DNA of 40,528 bases, taken from IMG/VR virus record IMGVR_UViG_3300021138_000069, positions 1 to 40,528 of that record, one strand, 5' to 3'. Below the pieces are notes generated by a model. That model was not told the origin of the DNA. It ran no database searches and saw only the letters and a program-made list of their open reading frames with translations. The translations under genes were made by a program, and so were the position numbers. Positions 1 to 7,441 of the stretch are shown piece by piece. Within the stretch, counting starts at the first letter, position 1; each line of letters opens with the position of its first letter. This DNA is from a virus.

Positions 1-686
1 ATTTTTTGTATAGTTGTACCAGTGCTGGCATTCCAATAGCCAATTGAGGTGTTGTTGGTGTTTGATGTGCCGCCCGAGCCGCTGCGGCCGCCGTTTGTGC
101 TGCCACGGATTGCACTAACGCTGCCCAAGTTGGTACTGATCAGCGTAACCCAGTCACCTGAACGACTGGTGCTATCTCCGTTTGTGGCGCTGATTGTTAC
201 AAAATTTAATTGTCCGCCGGCATTAAAGAAATAACGTGCTGCATCACCACTGCTGAATGTACAAGTACGTGTAAAAGTCCAGGTTTGAGCTGCAGTGGTT
301 GCACCCACTGTAAAGTTGGGACTGAAAGTTGATCCAGTAGTTGTACTGCCTTGTGATGCAAAACTGTTGTGGTTGGTATTGATCTGAGTCACACCCGAAG
401 TCACCGAACTCAGGTACTGAACCAAGCCGCCCGATGTTGGTAGTCCAATGCCCAAGCTACTGGTTTGGTGTGCGCTCAAACTGTTTAGTTTACCAACTGC
501 CGAAGACCATTGTGCGGCTGTAACTAGGCCAGCTTGACTGACTGTGGATAATGCAGTTTGACCGTAACCGTATTGACCGTTACCAGTGCTCAATACATAA
601 TTAATTGTACCACTAGTGGTACTGTTAGAACCAATAATGTTGTTGTAATCACTTGCTTGGATTAGTCCGCCTGAACTGTATGTCAT
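1..686 (-). CDS. Virion structural/fibre protein, 3' end outside window (partial)
   Basis: The reading frame opens at an ATG on the minus strand at 686 and stays open for 228 codons to the window edge, so the C-terminus is missing. The start is supported by a Shine-Dalgarno AAGGAATAAAA just upstream, overlapping the end of the preceding 395-residue fibre gene. The N-terminus (MTYSSGGLIQASDYNNIIG, then a GYGQTAL motif near residue 45) is the opening seen in a conserved virion structural protein of T4-like marine phages. The rest is Ser/Thr/Gly/Asn-rich with regular beta-strand-like spacing and ends in a Gly/Arg/Ser stretch. It is the last visible gene of the tail-fibre run and is probably a distal fibre or accessory virion protein. 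Function is inferred from position and family resemblance only. Confidence 0.75.
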   Translation of the reverse strand, partial: MTYSSGGLIQASDYNNIIGSNSTTSGTINYVLSTGNGQYGYGQTALSTVSQAGLVTAAQWSSAVGKLNSLSAHQTSSLGIGLPTSGGLVQYLSSVTSGVTQINTNHNSFASQGSTTTGSTFSPNFTVGATTAAQTWTFTRTCTFSSGDAARYFFNAGGQLNFVTISATNGDSTSRSGDWVTLISTNLGSVSAIRGSTNGGRSGSGGTSNTNNTSIGYWNASTGTTIQK

Positions 687-695
687 TTTTATTCC

Positions 696-1883
696 TTACG
701 AATTTAGTTTTACCACAGCTTCGATAACGCCTTCGCCTGTGGTTGTTTTATTTTCTAGTGCTCGACCAATTACGTTCCAAGCAGTAATTTCACTGCGTTG
801 ACCAGCACGTGCAACACCGTTCCCGGCACTGACAAGACGATCACCTTTGCGTATGATGCCAGTAACTCGAACTGGTACTCGACCTTGTACTGCAATTGGA
901 GGATGTGTGCTATCGGTTCCTGCCGCTGAATTCATTAGATAAGCTGCTTTAGTACTTATGACTCCAAACACATCTTCGCTTAAATCTGCCACCGCTGCTG
1001 TAATTTCGTTGGGTCCGCCCATTTCTACCACTGTTCCCGGTTCGTATTCAGCATCGGCCGCAAAGCGTTCGGCCAAGTCAGCGTATTGAGCATGCACAGC
1101 AGTGCCGTATATGTTGTTCCACCAAGTTGTAGGACTTCCAAGATTATACGTTAAATTTGCACTTGGTACAACATTTCCAGATAAGGATAAATTTCCACCA
1201 AATACACCATTTCCAGATAAGGATAAATTTCCACCAAATACACCATTTCCAGATAAGGATAAATTTCCACCAAATACACCATCCCCAGTAACAGATAATC
1301 CGTTTATCAAATTTAGTCCTGGATACACAACTGGAATTCCTGAAATGGCAATTTTTGGAACGAATGTTGTATTCTCACTACTGATGATGCCAGTCAGCTT
1401 GTTGTTTACCATTAAATTGCCCACCACGTGCGGGCTACTAATAGAATCTAGTGTGGTATTGGGTACAAAAGCAGTGACCGCGGTGCCCGGCGGTGTAGTG
1501 GGGCCAATCTGTATCCAAGTTCCACTATTATATACACTCAGTATTCCTGTAGCCGAATTCCACCAATAATCGCCAGTTTGTGGGTTTGCCGGAGCAGCAC
1601 TGCTAGACGATGAGCTGGCTAGAGCTTTCCATGTTGTGCCGTTGTAATTTTTTAATACTACATTACCAGTAGAACTATCAAACCAAAGTTGTCCAGTTAG
1701 CGCATTTGGCGGTGGAGTACCGTTGGCAAAGTTCTCTAGTGTCTTGATGAAATTTTCGTTAAGTGCTTGTCCGTAGCTGGGTGTAGATGGTCCGATTAGG
1801 TTAATACTGGTTTTGGAAGTATCAATCCCAGAATTCAGTGTTATTAACGGTGTTCCATTCGTTAGAGTTAAATTGTAAGACAT
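696..1883 (-). CDS. Tail fibre protein, chimeric domain layout, 395 aa
   Basis: Residues 1-130 form a head domain also found in the 561-residue fibre (5055-6740): GPSTPSYGQALNENFIKTL, then LTGQLWFDSSTG and WWNSATG motifs, which probably anchor the fibre to the virion. A middle section carries three exact 12-residue repeats (GVFGGNLSLSGN). Residues from about 256 form a C-terminal domain shared with the 330-residue fibre (7442-8434): NNIYGTAVHAQYADLAER, a PGTVVEMGG segment, then a GRVPVRVTG core. That C-terminal domain resembles the terminal chaperone or autocleavage-type domains of phage fibres, though no catalytic residues can be assigned. A late-promoter octamer lies 25 bases upstream and an AGG ribosome site precedes the ATG. 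Fibre identity is firm; receptor and binding role are unknown. Confidence 0.8.
   Translation of the reverse strand: MSYNLTLTNGTPLITLNSGIDTSKTSINLIGPSTPSYGQALNENFIKTLENFANGTPPPNALTGQLWFDSSTGNVVLKNYNGTTWKALASSSSSSAAPANPQTGDYWWNSATGILSVYNSGTWIQIGPTTPPGTAVTAFVPNTTLDSISSPHVVGNLMVNNKLTGIISSENTTFVPKIAISGIPVVYPGLNLINGLSVTGDGVFGGNLSLSGNGVFGGNLSLSGNGVFGGNLSLSGNVVPSANLTYNLGSPTTWWNNIYGTAVHAQYADLAERFAADAEYEPGTVVEMGGPNEITAAVADLSEDVFGVISTKAAYLMNSAAGTDSTHPPIAVQGRVPVRVTGIIRKGDRLVSAGNGVARAGQRSEITAWNVIGRALENKTTTGEGVIEAVVKLNS
1173..1280. repeat. Three perfect 36-bp tandem repeats inside a fibre gene
   Basis: Three consecutive identical 36-base units begin at 1173, 1209 and 1245, and a fourth diverged copy follows. 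The unit is 12 codons, so copy-number change keeps the frame and only lengthens or shortens the fibre shaft by 12 residues per unit. Confidence 0.95.
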
Positions 1884-1908
1884 TAGACACTTTACCTGTT
1901 AGTTTACT

Positions 1909-1916
1909 TATTTATG
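1909..1916 (-). promoter_or_regulatory. Late promoter octamer CATAAATA
   Basis: On the minus strand this reads CATAAATA, one base from the T4 late consensus and differing only at the variable first position. It is 25 bases before the ATG of the 395-residue fibre gene, in a 78-base gap between genes. No -35 element is expected for gp55-directed promoters. It would start a transcript covering the last two fibre genes. Confidence 0.65.
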
Positions 1917-1961
1917 CATTTTATACATGATCAATGTTGCATATACCATAAATGTCTAGGG

Positions 1962-2351
1962 TTAATCTGTGCCTCCACCATCACCACCAGCACCACCACT
2001 ATCGCCATTGTAGGGCGGGGGATTTGGCGGGGGAGGAGGTACCACCGGGGGCGGTAATGGTATGAACTGTGTGTATGCCGACTGACTATTGCCGCCGCCC
2101 CAGTAAAAAATCACTGCACCTGGGGTTCCAGAATCTGGCGTAATCACACCAGGCGAAGTAGTTGTCAACCCGCCGCCGGCACCACCCAAACCAAAAGATC
2201 CGTATATAACACCGCCGTCGACTAGCTGAAGTCTGTTGTCTCCCCCAGCACCACCAGTTTTGGGCTGACGGGTTCCTACAGGCTCATTAAGCCCGGTACT
2301 GCCATTTGCGCCATTTGGGCTTGCGCCTGTTCCACCTGTTCCACCTGCCAT
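1962..2351 (-). CDS. Small glycine/proline-rich adhesin-like protein, 129 aa
   Basis: Residues 1-85 are glycine-rich and contain the pattern GLGGAGGG...SGTPGAVIFYWG, the usual closing strand of phage glycine-rich receptor-binding domains. Residues 98-113 are almost pure proline (PLPPPVVPPPPP then NPPP), followed by a DSGGAGGDGGG tail. The opening half of such a domain is absent here but present in the 557-residue protein encoded at 3377-5050, on the far side of the dioxygenase gene, which suggests the two are separated halves of one adhesin. The start has a good AAAAGGATGCAATC-ATG ribosome site, so the protein is likely made. It could bind the virion tip or be a dioxygenase substrate. Both roles are inferences. 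Confidence 0.65.
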   Translation of the reverse strand: MAGGTGGTGASPNGANGSTGLNEPVGTRQPKTGGAGGDNRLQLVDGGVIYGSFGLGGAGGGLTTTSPGVITPDSGTPGAVIFYWGGGNSQSAYTQFIPLPPPVVPPPPPNPPPYNGDSGGAGGDGGGTD

Positions 2352-2363
2352 GATTGCATCCTT

Positions 2364-3374
2364 TTATACTTTATTTAACTCTTGCCAAAATTTATGTAAA
2401 TCTGGCAGTCGCGATAATGCCTTTTGATCTTGCAAATTTGCAGACTCAATTGCCGATAATGCCCGTAATTCTTCTGTAGTGACTGTGATTGTGCTTCCAT
2501 TTTGAGAAAGCAATTGCAAATTCCCAACTGCAATACTTCTTTCTAGTGTGGCCGGTCGTGACAAACAGGAAAACAGTTCAGCTAGATGTGTGGCTTCTTC
2601 GCCCACAACCGCTACAACACGATGCCGTTCACTAACAGGAACTGTTATGTCTTGATATACATTGGTGCCAAATATGCTGTGCATAGCCCCAGCGTTGCAT
2701 ATCACTTGCGATTGCTTGGCTGCTTTTAATAAATCGTACACTCTGAGTAGGTGCCCGCACAAGCTACAAGTGGCATGTGCCCGTTTGTCGGCGTTGCAAC
2801 TTTGTAAAAATGTTTGTATTCTGTCACGCTCGGGATCTATAGTTGCTAGAGGCGACATCTTGAACATGACAGTTATTCTCAGTTCGGGACAGATTCTTGT
2901 CAACCCACGGCTTACATGATATTGATCGCCAGGAAAAATTAAAACTGTGTTCCTTTTGGGAATTTCAGCGTGTATTATCTTGTTACCATTGTATACCATG
3001 GTTTCCCCGCCCCACTCACGACGCCAATTGTGATTCATGTACACCAAGAGAGTTAGTTCTCCTGGCTTGTTGCTGTCACGATGCGGATATCCCTCAACTC
3101 CAAAAGTATGGCTATTAGCATAGCATCTAATTAATCTATAATTAGGAAACTGTGTTGAGATGTATTGCCAGGCGAGAGAAATAGTGTCTGGTAGTTGTGT
3201 TGATGTATCTAATCCATTTTCAACAATAACATTGGCAAAATCTATATTCCAATGACTGTAGCCCAAATTGGGGTTACTGGGCCATCCGTATTCCCAACGA
3301 CGTTGTTTGATCTCTTGGTCTAGGCCGTTAATTATTTCATCAGAAAAAAAATCATCAATTGATTGAATATTCAT
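2364..3374 (-). CDS. 2-oxoglutarate/Fe(II) dioxygenase fused to an HD-like domain, 336 aa
   Basis: Residues 1-172 match the prolyl-hydroxylase-type 2OG-Fe(II) oxygenase fold. Iron ligands H98 and D100 lie in GYPHRD and H153 in GDQYHVSRG, and an arginine for 2-oxoglutarate (R160 or R166) follows. Such enzymes hydroxylate protein side chains or small molecules using O2 and 2-oxoglutarate. Residues from about 195 form a second helical domain, with GHLLRVYDLL and AGAMHSIFGTNVY motifs that resemble the HD-like DUF6817 family; a CSLC pair lies at 203-206. The gene sits with 2- and 12-base gaps between two Gly/Pro-rich adhesin-like genes, and a GGCGG ribosome site precedes the ATG. A tail-protein prolyl hydroxylase is a reasonable inference but the substrate is not shown. 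Oxygenase identity is strong; the C-terminal assignment is moderate. Confidence 0.85.
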   Translation of the reverse strand: MNIQSIDDFFSDEIINGLDQEIKQRRWEYGWPSNPNLGYSHWNIDFANVIVENGLDTSTQLPDTISLAWQYISTQFPNYRLIRCYANSHTFGVEGYPHRDSNKPGELTLLVYMNHNWRREWGGETMVYNGNKIIHAEIPKRNTVLIFPGDQYHVSRGLTRICPELRITVMFKMSPLATIDPERDRIQTFLQSCNADKRAHATCSLCGHLLRVYDLLKAAKQSQVICNAGAMHSIFGTNVYQDITVPVSERHRVVAVVGEEATHLAELFSCLSRPATLERSIAVGNLQLLSQNGSTITVTTEELRALSAIESANLQDQKALSRLPDLHKFWQELNKV

Positions 3375-3376
3375 TA

Positions 3377-5050
3377 TTATATGCCGCCATCACCACCGCC
3401 ACCAATTCCATCACCACCGCTATCGCTTGGGGTTGGAGGTACATAGTCATCATATGCTCCGTTACCAGGGTTTCCGCCATAAACAACAATAGTCTGCATG
3501 GTACCGTTTAGATTCCCAGTAACTGATGTAGCCCCACCTCCACCGCCGGTATAATTACTCAAATCAGTCCTGGTGCTCCAAAGCAATGTGTTATTAGTAT
3601 TAACAATGGTGACTGCAAAGCCGGCCGGACCGCCAATGTTCTCGGCCACAAATGATAATCGTCTATTGCCCTGCGCCATATACACCACTGTACTTGACGA
3701 TGATGTAAAGTCTGATGTGGTAGCCACTTGTGTACCATCAACCAAAATTGCTAATGTGTTATCAGCAGCATACGAGAATGTGTAATTTCCCGAATAAGGT
3801 GCATTAAACAGTCTATTACTTGTTACTGGTCGACTGATTGGTGTAATGCCGTCAGCGTTTGTCCATACTGCATAGGTATTCATAAAAGTTCCCCAGGAGT
3901 AAGATAACGAAACTGGAAAATACTGTGCGTTTTGATTGACTCCACCTACACCACCATCGCCAACAGTTACACTCAATACATCTCCTGGAGTTACAGTGTA
4001 ACTTTGAGTCAAATAAGCACCACTGCCACCACCACCACCGCTGCCACCTTGATTAGTACCGTTGACACCATTAGGTAATGCAGCTCCGCCGCCGCCGCCC
4101 GCACCTATAGCAAATAAATTGATTGAATGCACGTGTGCCGGCACCGTAAATGAGTATGTTCCTGGATTAGTAAATGCTTCAATTCCGTAAGTTTTTAGTA
4201 CCGTAAGATTCACTGGAATTGTCAACGTTGGGGCATTAGTAGCATTGCTGGTAAACGTCAAATTGTCTTGATATTTGCCCACTCCCAAACTGGTAGTTGC
4301 AGTCAAGGTAAATGTTTGTGTGTTGCCTGTGAACTTTGTGGCAAAATTACCACTGTTACTAAACACACCGCCTATCACCGCAGGTGTACTTATACCACTT
4401 GCGGTTACATAGCTATTTTGGCTTGCAATTGACGACACCAGTAAGTCACCACCGTTTCCACTGTTGTTGATTGAGATAGTGGTAGTAGTAGCTGTGTCGG
4501 ACACATAGTAGGTCAAATTAATGAGATTGGGGGTTACTGTTATACCATTGTAATCGGGACGAACATTTACGGTTACCGGAATACTGGTATTGGCATATCC
4601 CAAATAACCCGTGTAGTTTGTAAAAGCGATGTTGCCTGTAAATGTGCCCACTGTATTACCGTATACATTTATTGGAAAGTCTAAGCGGCCAGCTTGAGGT
4701 ATTGTTGTCGGCAAAGGTATAGGGAAATTAGAAGTGATATAGTTACCCACACTATCGTTTACGGTTGCGCTATTGATAACTAAATCATAATCACCGGTAT
4801 TGGATATAGTAAACGTTTGTGCCGGGACGTCTTGATAATGCTGATAGGGATTAAAGGTCAGTGTGGATACCGTTGGAGTATTGATACCTCTTGGAGTTGG
4901 ATAAATTCTTTCCCATACCCCATCACTTCGTTTATACCATGCAGTTTTAACCGGAATCCAAGTGCCATTTTGTTTGGTCCATAGTCCTTTTAGCGGTTTA
5001 TAACTACCATTATCTTTTACGTAAGTTATTCCGTACTTTAAATATGACAT
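3377..5050 (-). CDS. Tail fibre/adhesin with Ig-like, glycine-rich and PA14-like domains, 557 aa
   Basis: Residues 1-50 hold spaced tryptophans (KGLWTKQ, TAWYKRSDGVWERIYP), an anchoring head common in phage fibres. Residues 55-165 and 168-287 look like two immunoglobulin-like (ASH/BACON-type) beta domains, as in QTFTISNTGDYDLVINSATV. A glycine-rich domain begins at about 290 (GTYSFTVPAHVHSINLFAIG then poly-Gly) and is interrupted at about 372-498 by a beta-jellyroll segment resembling PA14-type sugar-binding modules (SGNYTFSYAADNTLAILVDG). Gly-rich sequence resumes at GGGGGATSV and ends with VPPTPSDSGGDGIGGGG. The usual closing strand of the glycine-rich domain is missing and instead appears in the 129-residue neighbour. 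It is probably the receptor-binding protein; domain calls inside it are from pattern only. Confidence 0.75.
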   Translation of the reverse strand: MSYLKYGITYVKDNGSYKPLKGLWTKQNGTWIPVKTAWYKRSDGVWERIYPTPRGINTPTVSTLTFNPYQHYQDVPAQTFTISNTGDYDLVINSATVNDSVGNYITSNFPIPLPTTIPQAGRLDFPINVYGNTVGTFTGNIAFTNYTGYLGYANTSIPVTVNVRPDYNGITVTPNLINLTYYVSDTATTTTISINNSGNGGDLLVSSIASQNSYVTASGISTPAVIGGVFSNSGNFATKFTGNTQTFTLTATTSLGVGKYQDNLTFTSNATNAPTLTIPVNLTVLKTYGIEAFTNPGTYSFTVPAHVHSINLFAIGAGGGGGAALPNGVNGTNQGGSGGGGGSGAYLTQSYTVTPGDVLSVTVGDGGVGGVNQNAQYFPVSLSYSWGTFMNTYAVWTNADGITPISRPVTSNRLFNAPYSGNYTFSYAADNTLAILVDGTQVATTSDFTSSSSTVVYMAQGNRRLSFVAENIGGPAGFAVTIVNTNNTLLWSTRTDLSNYTGGGGGATSVTGNLNGTMQTIVVYGGNPGNGAYDDYVPPTPSDSGGDGIGGGGDGGI

Positions 5051-5054
5051 TTAA

Positions 5055-6740
5055 TTAAATCTGAAACCAGAAGTCTCCGTTGTTTCCTAGAGAATTGTCC
5101 GGGAGATTGGTGCTTACCGTTTTGCTACTGCCCAGCCACAGTGCATCTGTAGCTGCAGGGATAGCGTTTTTTACAAATTCTGTTGATGCAATTTGTGTAG
5201 TGCTTGTGGCTGTACTTGCAGTGGGAGCCGTAGGCGTCCCGGTCAAGGTTGGACTAAAATTAAGCACAATATTGCCAACACCGGTCACTCCGCCAGGAGT
5301 TGCACCGTATATGGTAATGTTATTGCCAACTTGCAAATTTCCCACAGTTGCAATATCACCGGTTGTGGCATTTATTGAGACTTTACCACTGTTGAGATTT
5401 ATATTTTGAGATGCAGTCAAATTACCGTTAAAAGATATTGCATCTGCAGTCAATGTTCCAGTAACTGTGGGGCTGGCATTGAACACCAACTGGCCCGTGC
5501 CGGTTGCACCGGTGCTTGTTCTACCTTCTAGAGTAACATGACCGGTTACTGCCAAGTTGCCGCCTATACTTGCGTTATTTGCAACAATTAAATTACCAGC
5601 ACCTAGTGTTGACCCATCAAATGTCAACAACGAGCTATCAGTTTCTGTGCCACCAGCAGAACTGTAAACAACACGGCCGCTGGTCAGTGATGAATTTAAG
5701 ATATTGCTAGCCGATAATGTTCCAGACGATAATGTTCCAGTAAAAGTGGGGCTTGCACTAAACACAAGTTGTCCGGTACCAGTTGCACCAGTACTGGTAA
5801 CTCCGTATGCAGTAAGACTTTTGTTGTTTTGTATAGCCAAATTACCGTATACCACAGTGGATGCATCTGTGCCAACAACACGCAAGGCTGCCGTGGGGGT
5901 TCCACCAGTGTTAACCCAAATGCTTACGTTGGCATTTAACACATTGTTATAATATCTAGCAGTACCACTTGGTGCGCTGTCAATGGCAATGTTGCCATTG
6001 GCAATTAAAATGTTACTGGAGAAGGTGGGAACAATATCAGTTCTAGCATAGTTTGCAGCCACCACGTTGCCTAACATTTTGCTATTGGTAGCACTTCCAA
6101 TAAATTCTACTTCGTTGGCAATACCAGTGGCCACTGTGAATCCTGGAGCAATTGTGCTGAATCCTGTTACAGGATTGGCCGGACTAATGGTGAATGCAGC
6201 ATCGTAGCTGCTGATTGCCACCACACTGTTGTTGTGATAGAACTTGATCACAGTGTGAGTTTGCCCCACTGTGTCCAGTATATCTTCCACTATGGCTCCA
6301 CTCAGTCCGTCAGGTTGTTTGTAGGCTGGCCCAATCAAGGTCCAGCTGGCACCATTCCAGGTGTTGAGTTGATAGTTGACCGCATCCCACCATTGTGTGC
6401 CTACCACACTGCCAAAAGTATTGGATGTGGGAGCGGTATTTGCTACTATTACCGGACTTACCAGTTTCCAAGCGGTGCCAGTGTATACTTTTAAAAATCC
6501 TGTTCCTGTATCGTACCAAAGTTCGCCAGTCAAGGGCTTGGTAGGGGCAGTGTTGTTGGCAAAATTTTGTAGCAATCGAACAAAATTTTCATCTAAGAAC
6601 TGTCCGTATAAAGGATAATTTTTACCAAATAAATCAAGATCGCTTGCGTTTTGTCCAGGATTGATATCAGGACCGTCAGCAGTACCGTCCACTAGATTTA
6701 TCAACAATGTGCCATCAGTTTTGTTTAATAGGTATGCCAT
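5055..6740 (-). CDS. Tail fibre protein with repeated shaft motif, 561 aa
   Basis: The head domain (LFGKNYPLYGQFLDENFVRL, LTGELWYDTGTG, then QWWDAVNYQLNTWNG) is homologous to the start of the 395-residue fibre and probably docks on the baseplate or another fibre. The shaft carries three copies of a roughly 25-residue unit containing TSTGATGTGQLVFSASPTFTG and variants (TGATGTGQLVFNASPTVTG; GGVTGVGNIVLNFSPTLTG), spaced by NLxVxNN-type beta-helix turns. The C-terminus, with TQIASTEFVKNAI and NGDFWFQI, resembles the end of phage trimeric fibres. An AGGATAATCACA-ATG ribosome site fixes the start, and the gene follows the 222-residue structural gene by 5 bases. Receptor unknown. Confidence 0.8.
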   Translation of the reverse strand: MAYLLNKTDGTLLINLVDGTADGPDINPGQNASDLDLFGKNYPLYGQFLDENFVRLLQNFANNTAPTKPLTGELWYDTGTGFLKVYTGTAWKLVSPVIVANTAPTSNTFGSVVGTQWWDAVNYQLNTWNGASWTLIGPAYKQPDGLSGAIVEDILDTVGQTHTVIKFYHNNSVVAISSYDAAFTISPANPVTGFSTIAPGFTVATGIANEVEFIGSATNSKMLGNVVAANYARTDIVPTFSSNILIANGNIAIDSAPSGTARYYNNVLNANVSIWVNTGGTPTAALRVVGTDASTVVYGNLAIQNNKSLTAYGVTSTGATGTGQLVFSASPTFTGTLSSGTLSASNILNSSLTSGRVVYSSAGGTETDSSLLTFDGSTLGAGNLIVANNASIGGNLAVTGHVTLEGRTSTGATGTGQLVFNASPTVTGTLTADAISFNGNLTASQNINLNSGKVSINATTGDIATVGNLQVGNNITIYGATPGGVTGVGNIVLNFSPTLTGTPTAPTASTATSTTQIASTEFVKNAIPAATDALWLGSSKTVSTNLPDNSLGNNGDFWFQI

Positions 6741-6745
6741 TGTGA

Positions 6746-7414
6746 TTATCCTATGCTACTGAGATTTGTCAGTGTTTGTATGCGAACTGTGTAGTCAACT
6801 TGAATAAGTCTGTTTAAACTTTTTTGCACTGGATGAAACACTACGTGTGTCAGTAACGGTCCAGTGTCGGATTGAAAAACTCCATTTACAATGGTGTCTA
6901 CTGAGCCATCGGTGCTTCTGCCCACCAAACCTAATTCATCAAAAGTATAAGTGTCAGTCAGTGTTTGACTATTATCAAATGCACTCTGTCCTGCTGGCTC
7001 GCCGTAGTCTAATAAACAACTTACCAAAATATCTGTGTACACCGTGCCAGGCACATGTCGAACTTGAATATAGTTTTGTGCAGGATTGGGATTAGCAGCA
7101 CTGGTGTTGTCTACTATCTTGCTATATGTTGCGTTGTAAAGATTGCTGTTTTGTCCTGTAGTGTTTGGTGGTAGGTATGTAATAACACCAGTGGGATCAA
7201 CGCTGGTACCACCGTTGCCAAAACGCATTTCGTAGATGAAATTTTGTTGTTTGTTTGCCAAGTTGTAGGCCAATGCAATACTGATATTTTCATAGTGGAT
7301 TGCGTTGCGTTTGTTGATGTAGGTGATTTTTTCAACAGGGTCATATATGTGTATGTGTCCCTCTACATAAATTCCGCCTACATCGTCTGGTTTATTTTTT
7401 GTCATTTTGTTCAT
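6746..7414 (-). CDS. Conserved phage virion protein of unknown role, 222 aa
   Basis: I do not recognise a named T4 counterpart. Motifs NAIHYENISIALAYNLA near residue 38 and FGNGGTSVDPTGVITYLPP near residue 65 recur in structural proteins of T4-like aquatic phages. The C-terminal segment (HVVFHPVQKSLNRLIQVDYT) is beta-rich. There is no signal peptide, membrane segment or coiled coil. It lies between two fibre genes and has its own late-promoter octamer 16 bases before the ATG, so late virion expression is likely. A second in-frame methionine at residue 4 is an alternative start. It may be a fibre connector or baseplate accessory protein; that is a guess from position. Confidence 0.6.
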   Translation of the reverse strand: MNKMTKNKPDDVGGIYVEGHIHIYDPVEKITYINKRNAIHYENISIALAYNLANKQQNFIYEMRFGNGGTSVDPTGVITYLPPNTTGQNSNLYNATYSKIVDNTSAANPNPAQNYIQVRHVPGTVYTDILVSCLLDYGEPAGQSAFDNSQTLTDTYTFDELGLVGRSTDGSVDTIVNGVFQSDTGPLLTHVVFHPVQKSLNRLIQVDYTVRIQTLTNLSSIG

Positions 7415-7430
7415 ATTGTTTTGCTCTGTA

Positions 7431-7438
7431 TATTTATT
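7431..7438 (-). promoter_or_regulatory. Late promoter octamer AATAAATA
   Basis: Reads AATAAATA on the minus strand, seven of eight bases of the T4 late consensus with the variable first base changed. It lies 16 bases before the ATG of the 222-residue gene, just beyond the end of the 330-residue fibre gene. The predicted leader is only about 10 bases. Confidence 0.6.
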
Positions 7439-7441
7439 GGG

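Noticed and set aside
1173-1280. Possible CRISPR-like repeats
   Set aside because: The 36-base units are directly adjacent with no spacers and encode exact 12-residue repeats, so they are coding tandem repeats.
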